A stretch of DNA of 64,000 nucleotides from Scybalomonas sp905214925 (GTDB lineage: Bacteria; Bacillota; Clostridia; Lachnospirales; Lachnospiraceae), in NCBI GenBank assembly GCA_905214925.1, contig CAJMOB010000013.1, positions 28,941-92,940 on the forward strand. The letters are read 5' to 3'. Position numbers and translations under genes: made by a program. Under the pieces are notes generated by a model. It had not been told where the DNA came from and made no database searches. It was given only the letters and a program-made list of their open reading frames with translations. Shown in pieces: positions 51,548-60,049 of the stretch; the stretch's first letter is position 1; every line of letters starts with the position of its first letter.

Positions 51548-52843
51548 ATGAAAGAAAATTGTGCAATTAAAGATATTCGAGGAAGAGAAGTACTGGATTC
51601 GAGAGGAAATCCTACCGTAGAAGTTGATGTGTTATTAGAATGTGGAGCGTTTGGACGCGCTATTGTTCCATCAGGTGCATCTACAGGAAAATATGAAGCA
51701 GTGGAACTTCGCGACGGGGATAAAAGATACTTAGGATTAGGTGTTGAGACAGCGGTAAATCATGTCAATACAAGAATTGCAGATCGTTTAATCGGAACAA
51801 ATGCTTTATTACAAAGACAAATTGATCAGATTTTAATTGAAGCGGATGGCACTCCGAATAAAGGAAGGTTTGGTGCTAATGCAATTTTGGGAGTTTCTCT
51901 TGCAGTAGCAAAAGCAGCGGCCAATGCATTGCAAATTCCTTTATATCGCTATATTGGCGGAACAAATGCTCATGAGCTTCCCGTTCCAATGATGAATATA
52001 TTAAATGGAGGGAAGCATGCGGATAATACCGTTGATTTACAGGAATTTATGATTGTTCCAGTGGGAGCGGATAATTTTAAGGATGCTTTGGCTATGGGAG
52101 CTGAAATTTATCATCATTTAAAGAAAGTGTTGAAGGAAAAAGGTCTTTCAACTGCAGTAGGAGATGAAGGTGGATTTGCTCCAAATCTTGGAGATTCAAG
52201 AGAAGTGCTTATGTTACTTGTAGAAGCCATTGAAAAAGCTGGATATCGGCCTGGTGCTGATGTAAAGATTGCCATTGACGCAGCGGCTTCTGAACTTTAT
52301 GATGAAGATAATGATCGCTACTATTTTGAAGGCGAAAGTAAAATGACAGGAAAAGAAGTCTATCGAAATGCCGAAGAAATGGTACAGTATTACGAACGAC
52401 TCGTGGAGGAGTTCCCTATCTTTTCGATTGAAGATGGATTAAGTGAAGATGATAAAAAAGGCTGGAAGATTTTAACCTATCGTTTAGGACACCAGATTCA
52501 GTTAGTAGGGGATGACTTATTTGTTACGAATGTTGAGAGATTAAAAGAAGGGATTGATACAGGAATTGCCAATTCCATTCTTATTAAGTTCAATCAGATT
52601 GGAACACTATCCGAAACACTTGATGCCATTCAGATGGCAAAAAATGCGGGATACACTACAGTTATTTCCCATCGTTCTGGAGAAACAGAAGATGCTACCA
52701 TTGCAGATCTTGCGGTAGCAGTTAATGCAGGACAGATTAAGACTGGGGCTCCATGTCGTTCCGATCGTACCGCCAAGTATAATCAATTGATGCGAATCGA
52801 GGAAGAATTACAGCGGGTTGCAAAATATGAGCTTTCCTTTTAA
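51548..52843 (+). CDS. eno: Enolase
   Basis: A 431-residue enolase that makes phosphoenolpyruvate. Recognised by IRGREVLDSRGNPTVEVDV at the start, ASTGKYEAVELRDGD, the metal Asp set (GDEGGFAPNL, SIEDGL, QLVGDDLFVTN) and the catalytic Lys region KFNQIGTLSETLDAI and SHRSGETED. The ATG at 51548 is chosen: GGAGG is 7 bases upstream and it starts the conserved text, while the extension to 51488 is not conserved. With gap, pgk, tpiA and gpmI it completes the lower glycolysis in this window. Followed by secG. Confidence 0.97.
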   Translation: MKENCAIKDIRGREVLDSRGNPTVEVDVLLECGAFGRAIVPSGASTGKYEAVELRDGDKRYLGLGVETAVNHVNTRIADRLIGTNALLQRQIDQILIEADGTPNKGRFGANAILGVSLAVAKAAANALQIPLYRYIGGTNAHELPVPMMNILNGGKHADNTVDLQEFMIVPVGADNFKDALAMGAEIYHHLKKVLKEKGLSTAVGDEGGFAPNLGDSREVLMLLVEAIEKAGYRPGADVKIAIDAAASELYDEDNDRYYFEGESKMTGKEVYRNAEEMVQYYERLVEEFPIFSIEDGLSEDDKKGWKILTYRLGHQIQLVGDDLFVTNVERLKEGIDTGIANSILIKFNQIGTLSETLDAIQMAKNAGYTTVISHRSGETEDATIADLAVAVNAGQIKTGAPCRSDRTAKYNQLMRIEEELQRVAKYELSF

Positions 52844-52948
52844 ATAATGCAGGGACTGAATTAAGAGTTGCGAAAAAAAATACTTTATGATACAATAGCC
52901 TCTAGGTATGTTTATAAATAGCATGAAACAGTAGGAGGTGTATGGAAC

Positions 52949-53179
52949 GTGAGAGAACTCGTTACCGTTGTATTTATAATAATCGGACTTGCATTATCAA
53001 TCGTGATCCTTATGCAAGAGGGTAAATCCGCAGGTCTTTCTGGTACCATCAATGGCATCGCAGACACATACTGGGGAAAAAACAAAGGTCGTTCAATGGA
53101 AGGTAAGCTTGTAAAAGCAACTGCTATTTTAGCATTTTTATTTTTTGTTGTTGCGGCTGTGTTAAGCCTTTATCATTAG
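52949..53179 (+). CDS. secG: Protein translocase subunit SecG
   Basis: A 76-residue SecG with two membrane helices (about residues 3-22 and 54-74) and the family loop ILMQEGKSAGLSGTINGIAD. It stimulates SecYEG protein export. It starts with GTG at 52949; TAGGAGG is 10 bases upstream. It heads the firmicute order secG-rnr-smpB-ssrA, with its own terminator at 53182, and is followed by an rnr leader. Confidence 0.95.
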   Translation: MRELVTVVFIIIGLALSIVILMQEGKSAGLSGTINGIADTYWGKNKGRSMEGKLVKATAILAFLFFVVAAVLSLYH

Positions 53180-53181
53180 AA

Positions 53182-53207
53182 AACACCCTCGTTTGAGGGT
53201 GTTTTTT
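53182..53207 (+). terminator. Terminator after secG
   Basis: AACACCCTC / GAGGGTGTT, loop of 4, then TTTTT. Confidence 0.88.
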
Positions 53208-53353
53208 ATGTTATAGGAAATTTTTTGCAAAGCAAGTTTTCCATTGTATGCAGATAAAAAGTTTTTACTATGTACACTTTCTTCGCGGTTCATCTATTAG
53301 GTGGTTTACGAGAAGAGTAATTTTTGATAGAATAAAGAATAAGAAATGTGATC

Positions 53354-53378
53354 TTTACTACAAGAAATTTGTAGTAAA
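53354..53378 (+). other. Hairpin directly upstream of rnr
   Basis: TTTACTACAA (53354-53363) and TTGTAGTAAA (53369-53378) form a 10-pair stem with a 5-base loop, 8 bases ahead of the rnr ribosome site. A likely RNA control element; no T-run. Confidence 0.6.
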
Positions 53379-53396
53379 AGAAAGAAGGTGCTTGAT

Positions 53397-55556
53397 ATGA
53401 GTGATAACAGCAAGGAATTACATGAACAGAGAAAGAAAACAGTTTTAGATTTTATTGGCGATGAGCAATATAAACCGATGAAATTAAAAGAAATGGCCTA
53501 TTTTTTACAAGTAGAGCCATCAGAACGCCCTGCTTTAAAGCGTATTTTAAAAGAATTAATGGAAGAAGGGTATATTGATTGCACTGCAAAAGGAAAATAT
53601 GTAAAATTAGAACAAAAAGCAGTGGAGGGTACATTTGAAAGTACCACAAGAGGCTTTGGATTTGTTCGAGTAGAAGGGCTGGAAGGGGATATTTTCATTC
53701 CAGCAGAACGAAGCAACGGAGCTTTGTATGGAGATCGTGTTCTTGTATCTGTTGATGTAGAGGCAAGAGGAGATAAGAGACGAGAAGGCACTGTTTTAAA
53801 AGTATTAGAACGAGGGATGGAAGAAGTTGTCGGAACTTTTGAGAGAAGTAAAAACTTTGGATTTGTGATTCCAGATAATGCAAAGTACAGTAAAGATATT
53901 TTTATTCCAAAAGAATATTGTAAGCAATGTGTTACAGGACATAAAGTTGTTGTAAAGATTACGGATTTTGGTCGAGAAGGAAAAAATCCAGAAGGAAAAA
54001 TAGTAGAAATTCTTGGACATATGGACGATCCAGGAGTGGATATTATGTCTATTATTAAGGCTTTTGGGCTTCCAATAGAATTTCCAAAAGGTGTGGAACA
54101 TCAGTTAAAGACAATTCCTGAAGAAATCGATTCCAAAGAAAGTGCAGGGCGTCTTGATTTAAGACATCTAAAGACAGTGACGATTGATGGTGAAGATGCA
54201 AAAGATTTAGACGATGCTATTACATTGGAAAAGAATGGGGAAGTGTATCGTCTTGGTGTGCATATTGCTGATGTGTCCCATTATGTAAAAGAAGGAAGTC
54301 CTCTTGATGTGGAGGCATTAAAAAGAGGAACCAGTGTTTATCTTGTGGATCGTGTTATACCAATGATTCCTCATCAGTTATCCAATGGGATTTGTTCTTT
54401 GAATCAGGGGACAGATCGATTGGCACTTAGTTGTATTATGGATATTGATGCAAAAGGAAAAGTTATCGATCATAAAATTGCAGAGACGGTTATTCATGTG
54501 GATCGTAGAATGACTTACACGGCTGTCAATGAAATTGTTACAAATAAAAATAAAGCGGTAATAGAAGAATATAAGGACTTTGTTCCAATGTTCTTATTAA
54601 TGAAAGAATTAGCCGATATTTTAAGAGAAAAACGCCATCAAAGAGGATCGATTGATTTTGATTTTCCAGAGTCTAAAATTATTTTGGATTCCAATGGAAG
54701 ACCGATAGATATTAAACCATATGAGCGAAATGCAGCAACAAAAATTATTGAAGATTTTATGTTAATTGCCAATGAAACGGTGGCAGAAGATTATTTTTGG
54801 CAGGAGATTCCATTTGTGTATCGTACGCATGAAAGCCCTGATCCAGAAAAAATTCAGAAGTTATCTATTTTTATTAACAATTTTGGATATTTTATTAAGA
54901 GTGGCCAAGATGTGATTCATCCAAAAGAAATTCAGAAGCTGTTAGATAAAATTGAAGGAACCAATGAAGAGGCATTGATTAGCCGTTTAACACTTCGCTC
55001 TATGAAACAGGCGAGATATACAACGGTAAATTCAGGACATTTTGGTCTTTCTACTAAATATTACTGCCATTTCACATCTCCAATTCGTCGTTATCCAGAT
55101 TTACAGATTCATCGCATTATTAAAGAAAATCTTCATGGTCATATGACAGGCAAACGAATCAAACATTATGATGCTATTTTAAATAACGTGTCAGATCGTT
55201 CTAGCCAATGTGAGAGAAGAGCGGATGAAGCGGAACGAGAAGTGGATAAATTGAAAAAGGTTCAATATATGTCCGAACGTATTGGTCAGATTTATAATGG
55301 TGTCATTAGTAGTATCACTTCTTGGGGAATGTATGTGGAATTACCAAATACTGTGGAAGGAATGATTCATGTAACAGCTTTAGAGGATGATTATTATTAC
55401 TATGATGAAGAAAGTTATATGATGATTGGAAAAGATACAGGAAGAGAATTTAAACTGGGACAGCAAGTAAAAATTAAAGTTGTAGCAACCGATCCGTTCC
55501 TTAGAACCATTGATTTTAAGTTGTATGAACCAGAAGAAACGATTACTTTAGAATAA
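53397..55556 (+). CDS. rnr: Ribonuclease R
   Basis: A 719-residue 3'-to-5' exoribonuclease of the RNB family. The order is winged-helix start (KLKEMAYFLQVEPSERPALKR), two cold-shock domains (TTRGFGFVRVEG, RSKNFGFVIPDN), the RNB catalytic core with DGEDAKDLDDAITLEK (the clustered Asp residues) and HIADVSHYV, and a C-terminal S1 domain. It degrades structured RNA and works with SmpB-tmRNA in quality control, matching its neighbours smpB and ssrA. ATG at 53397 with AAGAAGG 9 bases ahead (alternative GTG at 53388). Confidence 0.96.
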   Translation: MSDNSKELHEQRKKTVLDFIGDEQYKPMKLKEMAYFLQVEPSERPALKRILKELMEEGYIDCTAKGKYVKLEQKAVEGTFESTTRGFGFVRVEGLEGDIFIPAERSNGALYGDRVLVSVDVEARGDKRREGTVLKVLERGMEEVVGTFERSKNFGFVIPDNAKYSKDIFIPKEYCKQCVTGHKVVVKITDFGREGKNPEGKIVEILGHMDDPGVDIMSIIKAFGLPIEFPKGVEHQLKTIPEEIDSKESAGRLDLRHLKTVTIDGEDAKDLDDAITLEKNGEVYRLGVHIADVSHYVKEGSPLDVEALKRGTSVYLVDRVIPMIPHQLSNGICSLNQGTDRLALSCIMDIDAKGKVIDHKIAETVIHVDRRMTYTAVNEIVTNKNKAVIEEYKDFVPMFLLMKELADILREKRHQRGSIDFDFPESKIILDSNGRPIDIKPYERNAATKIIEDFMLIANETVAEDYFWQEIPFVYRTHESPDPEKIQKLSIFINNFGYFIKSGQDVIHPKEIQKLLDKIEGTNEEALISRLTLRSMKQARYTTVNSGHFGLSTKYYCHFTSPIRRYPDLQIHRIIKENLHGHMTGKRIKHYDAILNNVSDRSSQCERRADEAEREVDKLKKVQYMSERIGQIYNGVISSITSWGMYVELPNTVEGMIHVTALEDDYYYYDEESYMMIGKDTGREFKLGQQVKIKVVATDPFLRTIDFKLYEPEETITLE

Positions 55557-55586
55557 AGGAAAACTTGGGAAGGATAGGTGATACCG

Positions 55587-56057
55587 TTGGCGAAGGAAAA
55601 GGGAAGTCGTTTAATTGCGAATAATAAAAAAGCATATCATGATTATTTTATCGAGGATACTTTTGAGGCAGGAATTGCACTTCATGGAACAGAGGTGAAA
55701 TCATTGCGCCTTGGGCAGTGTAGTATTAAAGAGTCTTTTATCGGAATTGAAAAAGGAGAAGTGTATATTTACCATATGCACATTAATCCATATGAAAAAG
55801 GAAATATTTTTAATAAAGATCCATTGCGCACAAGAAAATTACTTCTTCACAAAAGCGAGATTAGTAAATTAATTGGACAGCAGAAACTAAAAGGATATAC
55901 CATTGTTCCATTAAAAGTATATTTTAAAAATAGCCTTGTAAAAGTGGAAATTGGATTAGCTCGTGGTAAAAAATTATATGATAAACGAAATGATATCGCT
56001 AAAAAAGACCAAAAACGAGAAGCAGAACGAGAATTTAAAATTCGCAATTTAGGATAA
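55587..56057 (+). CDS. smpB: SsrA-binding protein SmpB
   Basis: A 156-residue tmRNA partner. MAKEKGSRLIANNKKAYHDY, then FEAGIALHGTEVKSLRLGQC, and the basic tail KKLYDKRNDIAKKDQKREAE are all classical; the protein binds tmRNA's tRNA-like domain and puts it into stalled ribosomes. Homologues start at MAKEKG, so the TTG at 55587 (AGG 8 bases before) is chosen over the GTG at 55578. It follows rnr by 30 bases and its tmRNA gene lies 575 bases downstream. Confidence 0.94.
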   Translation: MAKEKGSRLIANNKKAYHDYFIEDTFEAGIALHGTEVKSLRLGQCSIKESFIGIEKGEVYIYHMHINPYEKGNIFNKDPLRTRKLLLHKSEISKLIGQQKLKGYTIVPLKVYFKNSLVKVEIGLARGKKLYDKRNDIAKKDQKREAEREFKIRNLG

Positions 56058-56090
56058 ATTTAAGATAGAATAAGAGAAAGAAAACGGACA

Positions 56091-56127
56091 AAATCTGCCA
56101 TATACAATTTGTTATATGGTGGATTTT
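56091..56127 (+). terminator. Terminator after smpB
   Basis: AAATCTGCCATATA pairs with TATATGGTGGATTT, then TT. Confidence 0.75.
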
Positions 56128-56217
56128 TGAAGTTTTTATGTTTTTTATTGTTTCTTTGGCAATTGTTTCATTTAGAAGAAACGGAATGAAAGGAAGGAAG
56201 AAAGGAAAGAATATAAT

Positions 56218-56508
56218 ATGAGTGAAAAAAGAGAGTTTTATATTGGAGATTTTGTGACGCATTTTAAGAGAGAGTTATTGACAAAGGAAGAATTAGAAAA
56301 AGAACCAACCAAATACTGTTATCGAATTGAAGGTTTTGCAACTCATTCTGAAACGAGAGAAAAGATGGTTGTTTATCGTGCTCTTTATGGAGATTTTGGA
56401 TTATTTGTAAGACCATTTGTTATGTTTCAAAGTGAAGTAGATAAAGAAAAATATCCACAAGTAAAAGCAAAATATCGTTTTACCGTAACAAAACATGAAA
56501 TAGCATAA
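56218..56508 (+). CDS. DUF1653 family protein
   Basis: A 96-residue protein with the DUF1653 text: YIGDFVTHFKRELL, YRIEGFATHSETREKMVVYR, ALYGDFGLFVRPFVMF. These small proteins are widespread in bacteria, have a beta-rich barrel-like prediction, and no established role. ATG behind a purine-rich stretch with GGAAAG. It lies between smpB and ssrA, an unusual insertion in that order, but with its own leader. Confidence 0.9.
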   Translation: MSEKREFYIGDFVTHFKRELLTKEELEKEPTKYCYRIEGFATHSETREKMVVYRALYGDFGLFVRPFVMFQSEVDKEKYPQVKAKYRFTVTKHEIA

Positions 56509-56632
56509 AAAATTGGAAGAATAAGGATATCCTTCATCTGTTAAGATAAAAATTGATTTCTTCCTTGACAAATAAGTTTGTTTCGATTATGATAGATAAG
56601 AAATAACTTAATAGCCTTATTAAGCCGAATTC

Positions 56633-56978
56633 GGGCTTGTACTGGTTTCGACGGGGGTTATGAAGTTGGAGCAGCCATTCGCAGACCAGGACTGCGTAAT
56701 AACTTGGACTTAAATATAAACGCAGACGAAAATTTAGCGTACGCTGCTTAATTAATGCAGCTGTCAGCCTTAAGTCACTCACAGCTTAAGAATCTGGCAT
56801 CAAACTATGTGGGACACTCATGTGCCTAAGCTTTGCGGTGCGTGAAGTAATATGAAGCTACTGAAGTAAAAAGCCTGTCGCTAGGCGTTTTACGGAGGGA
56901 ATGTAAAAATAGTGACTGTAATGGGAGATACTCGAATGGATTGGCTTTCGGACAGGGGTTCGATTCCCCTCAGGTCCA
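56633..56978 (+). ncRNA. ssrA: tmRNA
   Basis: Complete transfer-messenger RNA. The ends pair as an acceptor: GGGCTTG (56633-56639) with CAGGTCC (56971-56977), discriminator A; CTGGTTTCGACGGGG follows the 5' arm, and the 3' T-arm loop is TTCGATT. The tag frame at 56722-56751 starts at codon GCA and reads ADENLAYAA-stop. CCA is not encoded. It rescues stalled ribosomes with SmpB. Confidence 0.97.
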
Positions 56979-57007
56979 TTAATCAATGGAAATAATAAAA
57001 ACATAAA

Positions 57008-57048
57008 AGCACCTATTCTCTGATATTTCAAGAGTTTAGGTGTTTTTT
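57008..57048 (+). terminator. Terminator after ssrA
   Basis: AGCACCTA pairs with TAGGTGTTTTTT across a loop with CTCT / AGAG pairing. Confidence 0.8.
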
Positions 57049-57079
57049 AGATCCATAGGGTAATGGTGCAGAAAGACAA

Positions 57080-57146
57080 AGAGCCTCTAAGCCTTCATAA
57101 AATACAAAGAAAATCTAGTGTTTTATGAAGGCTTAGAGGCTTTTTC
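57080..57146. terminator. Strong bidirectional terminator overlapping the araC remnant's end
   Basis: GAGCCTCTAAGCCTTCATAA (from 57080) pairs with TTATGAAGGCTTAGAGGC (57123-57140), then TTTTTC. It covers the last codons of the minus-strand gene. Confidence 0.85.
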
Positions 57147-57715
57147 ATGATTTTTTTGATATTGTTTTGGAGATAATCTGAAGGCTTTTTTAAAGGCTCG
57201 AAAGAAACTAGAATAATCTTGAAATCCAAATGTTTCTGCGGCTGTCGAGATTAATGCTCCTTGTGAGATAGCATTTTTACATCCTTCTAATCGAAGGGAC
57301 AGAATGTATTGATGAACAAAAATATCTAAATATTCACGAAAAATACGAGAGATATACCCTTTGCTGACGAAAAATTTTTTAGAAAGAATTTCTAATGATA
57401 ATTCTTCTGTTAAGTGTGTGTGGATGTAATATAAAATATTATTGAACAAATTGGAGACAGGTGTATGTTTTTCAAAATCATCAATATGAAAAACAATACG
57501 ATTTGCTTGGACGAGAATTTGTAAAAGCAAAGATTGTATCATTGCGTGAGAGGCAAAGCCTTTATACTCTTGTTCATCGAGAAGATGGAAAAGAGAAGTT
57601 AAAAGGAGATGAGAACTACCAGAAGAAGGGCGAATATGATAAGAAGAGTTTTCGCGGATGGCATCTAAGATATGACTTAAATCTGAATCAAGTTTTATTA
57701 GATTTTCAAAATAAG
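57123..57715 (-). pseudogene. AraC family regulator, N-terminal part deleted
   Basis: The C-terminal two helix-turn-helix motifs are intact (EELSLEILSKKFFVSKGYIS; AETFGFQDYSSFFRAFKKAF; LSPKQYQK), and upstream the same frame stays open and AraC-like (LDSDLSHILDAIRENSSYHI, LLLTSLFHLLDEQEYKGFAS) to about 57715. There it meets TRAP transporter sequence read from the other strand, so about the first third (sensor domain) and the start codon are gone. An internal ATG at 57542 could express the DNA-binding half. Confidence 0.72.
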
Positions 57716-57729
57716 AAATGCTAATATTA

Positions 57730-58235
57730 CATTTAAAAGTTTTTGGAATACGGTAGTTGAGAGTGCAAAAATTAGTGGAATGATCGTATTTTTAATCGGT
57801 GTATCTAATATTCTTGGATGGGTTATGGCGTTTACACAGATTCCACAAGCCATTTCCAATATTTTATTAGGAATTACAGATAGTCCGATTATCATTCTTT
57901 TGATTATGAATATTATTTTATTGATTTCAGGAACTTTTATGGATGTAACACCAGCTATTTTGATTTTTACTCCATTATTCCTTCCAATTGTACAAACATT
58001 TGGTATGCACCCAGTGCATTTTGGACTAGTTTTGGTATATAACCTCTGTATTGGAAATATTACACCTCCGGTAGGTAATACCCTTTTTGTAGCGATTAAA
58101 GTAGGAAAGTCATCTTTGGCAAAAGTAATGCCATATATGCTTCTTTATTATATATCTATCTTAATTGGTCTACTTTTGGTAACCTATGTTCCATTTATTA
58201 GTTTGGGATTACCACAAATGGCAGGACTGATTTAA
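57730..58235 (+). pseudogene. TRAP transporter large permease (DctM), C-terminal fragment
   Basis: The frame reads FWNTVVESAKISGMIVFLIG, VMAFTQIPQAISNILLGITD, SGTFMDVTPAILIFTPLFLP, GLVLVYNLCIGNITPPVGN: the end of DctM, the membrane permease of tripartite TRAP systems. About 165 of the usual 430 residues remain, and dctP and dctQ are absent. The fragment lacks a start, though an ATG at 57780 is open. Terminator at 58261. Confidence 0.8.
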
Positions 58236-58260
58236 TGATTTCTATATAAAGAAAATAGGG

Positions 58261-58309
58261 GGCTGTTGCTTTGACGACGGAACAATCGTGAAGCGGCAGC
58301 TTCTTTGTT
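58261..58309 (+). terminator. Terminator of the old TRAP operon
   Basis: GCTGTTGCTT pairs (two wobbles) with AAGCGGCAGC, followed by TTCTTTGTTTTTT. Confidence 0.7.
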
Positions 58310-58419
58310 TTTTGAGACATAATAATCTCATAAGGCATATAATAGTAGTGGAGTATTTTAAAATACTTGCAAATTATGTTTTTCATTCTTTTATAAATAA
58401 ATATTGGAGAGGGTAATGT

Positions 58420-58713
58420 ATGGAAGCATTCATGAACTATGTAAAGCCGGAATTGCTTGTTGTGGCAATTGTCTTATATTTTATAGGTATGTGGCTAAAA
58501 CAGGCGGATTTTATTAAGGATAAATTGATTCCGCTTACACTAGGTGGAATAGGAGTCGTGATCTGTGGTATCTGGGTATTTGCAACCGCACAATTTTCAG
58601 GACCTCAAGATTTTGCAATGGCTATTTTTGCAGCATTTACACAGGGAATACTTGTTACTGGAGCAAGCACTTATGTACACCAGCTGATTAAGCAAGCCCA
58701 AAAAGAGGAATAG
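58420..58713 (+). CDS. Phage holin-family small membrane protein
   Basis: A 97-residue protein of the holin 5/Hol44-like type: three hydrophobic segments (about residues 10-27, 36-54 and 62-82; LLVVAIVLYFIGMWLKQADF, LTLGGIGVVICGIW, GILVTGASTYVHQLIKQ) and a charged C-terminus. ATG with GGAGAGGG 6 bases upstream. No endolysin, portal or other phage gene lies near, so it is either a domesticated holin or one of the many holin-like proteins of Clostridia used in other export processes. Confidence 0.72.
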   Translation: MEAFMNYVKPELLVVAIVLYFIGMWLKQADFIKDKLIPLTLGGIGVVICGIWVFATAQFSGPQDFAMAIFAAFTQGILVTGASTYVHQLIKQAQKEE

Positions 58714-58740
58714 AAATATTAAAATTTTTAAAAATAGCTA

Positions 58741-58857
58741 TTGACAATACTATTATATAGTGATATAATCAATATTAGTATTTTAAATGTTTAATTGGTT
58801 CGCATATGTTGTAAATCATTTTCACTGAATGAATTACAGCATATGTGTTTTTTTATA
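58741..58857 (+). ncRNA. Probable small RNA with consensus promoter and terminator
   Basis: TTGACA (58741-58746), 17 bases, TATAAT (58764-58769), a perfect sigma-A promoter. About 80 bases later the only strong structure is a terminator: GCATATGTTGTAA pairs with TTACAGCATATG and T-run at 58851-58857. No ORF is in the transcript. It is either an independent small RNA or the terminated 5' leader of the csp gene starting at 59010. Confidence 0.6.
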
Positions 58858-59009
58858 TGTTTCTTTAATTTTTGTGGAAGGCATAGCAAAAGCAAAATGC
58901 TTTGGCGCCATCCATGAACGTGAAAAACTCGCAAAGCGTATTTTCATAGTTTTCATGTAAGTAGCCTCTCAACATTTAAAATAAAATAATATAATTGGAG
59001 GTATCTTTC
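58858..59009 (+). other. Leader region of the cold-shock gene
   Basis: About 150 bases, with partial dyads (GCATAGC/ GCAAAGCG) and no ORF; typical of long structured csp 5' regions. Confidence 0.4.
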
Positions 59010-59213
59010 ATGAATAAAGGTACAGTAAAATGGTTTAACCAAGAAAAAGGATTTGGATTTATTACAAACGAAAGCAATGGAGAAGAATTATTCGTTCATT
59101 TCTCTGGAATCGCAGCGGAAGGTTTTAAATCATTAGAAGAAGGACAAAAAGTTCAATTTGATATTACAAGAGGCAATCGTGGTATGCAAGCTACGAATGT
59201 AGTAGCACAATAA
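59010..59213 (+). CDS. csp: Cold-shock protein
   Basis: A 67-residue CspA-family protein. KGTVKWFNQEKGFGFITNES holds RNP1, LFVHFSGI RNP2, and the rest is a five-strand OB fold that binds single-stranded RNA. ATG at 59010 with TTGGAGG upstream. The preceding leader is long and structured, as is usual for cold-regulated csp genes, and a terminator-like structure at 58812-58857 in front of it may gate read-through. A second terminator (59227-59266) closes the unit. Confidence 0.94.
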   Translation: MNKGTVKWFNQEKGFGFITNESNGEELFVHFSGIAAEGFKSLEEGQKVQFDITRGNRGMQATNVVAQ

Positions 59214-59226
59214 TTAAAGATTAGTC

Positions 59227-59266
59227 AACTCCCATTAGAAAAGAAATTTTTTAATGGGAGTTTTTT
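59227..59266 (+). terminator. Terminator after csp
   Basis: AACTCCCATTA pairs with TAATGGGAGTTTTTT. Confidence 0.85.
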
Positions 59267-59457
59267 ATGTACTAGGAAATTTCTCATAAAGTACAATTTG
59301 TTCTGTTATAACAAATTATTTTTTTCGTGTTTAAAAAGTCTACTGTTGTTGATATTAATCGTTCTTGTATGTGTTTTCATGATAAGAAAGAATAAGAAAA
59401 AAAAGAATGGAGATGACTATAAAAGTACATTTTAAAATCAAGAGAGGTTAAAATAAT

Positions 59458-59808
59458 ATGAGAAAAAAGACAGTCGTATTTGATTTTGATGGAGTTATTC
59501 ATAGTTATACGAGTGGATGGAAGGGTGCTAGTATTGTAGAAGATCCCGTTGTACCAGGAATACAATCTGTCATTAAAGAACTAAGAGAAAAAAGATATGA
59601 AGTTGTTGTAGTATCCGCTCGATGTTTTACCAGAGAGGGAATGGATGCAGTAAAACAATATCTAGAGAATAATGATATTATTGTGGATAGAGTAATGAAA
59701 GAAAAACCTCCAGCTATTTGTTATATTGATGATAGGGCTATTTGCTTTGATGGGAATGCAGAAACTCTCATTGAAAAAATTAGAACATTTAGACCTTGGA
59801 ATCGATAG
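59458..59808 (+). CDS. Small HAD-like hydrolase
   Basis: A 116-residue compact HAD-fold protein. VFDFDGVIHSY at residues 7-17 supplies the nucleophile and second Asp of motif I, VVSARCF the Ser of motif II, a Lys is in VMKEKPPA, and YIDDRA the acidic pair of motif IV. No cap domain. Such minimal HADs are seen in phages and Clostridia; substrates are unknown, possibly nucleotide or sugar phosphates. ATG with AGAGG upstream. Single gene. Confidence 0.8.
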   Translation: MRKKTVVFDFDGVIHSYTSGWKGASIVEDPVVPGIQSVIKELREKRYEVVVVSARCFTREGMDAVKQYLENNDIIVDRVMKEKPPAICYIDDRAICFDGNAETLIEKIRTFRPWNR

Positions 59809-59906
59809 ATTTTCCTAGCTGTTTTTAAAAAAATGCTAGAAATGGTATAAATACGAGGTTTTTGAATAAATACAAACAATAGGTCAAGACCCCCTGTCCC
59901 ATAAAA

Positions 59907-59953
59907 AAGACCATTGCAAAATGTATTTTTCATCATTTTGCAATAGTCTATTT
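59907..59953 (-). terminator. Terminator of the minus-strand GGDEF-EAL gene
   Basis: CATTGCAAAATG pairs with CATTTTGCAAT(a)G over a 10-base loop; on the minus strand GGTCTTTTTTATGG follows. The plus-strand gene ending at 59808 may use it too, weakly. Confidence 0.7.
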
Positions 59954-60049
59954 AAAATTGAGTTTATTCACACTTAAAAAGCAGCTGTTTTAGGAATTTC
60001 TATTTTCTAATGAATTGTTTTAAAAAGAGAATAAAGGAATAAGGTGTTT

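Noticed and set aside
58420..58713. A prophage around the holin gene
   Set aside because: No integrase, terminase, portal, tail or lysin gene is found on either side; neighbours are chromosomal.
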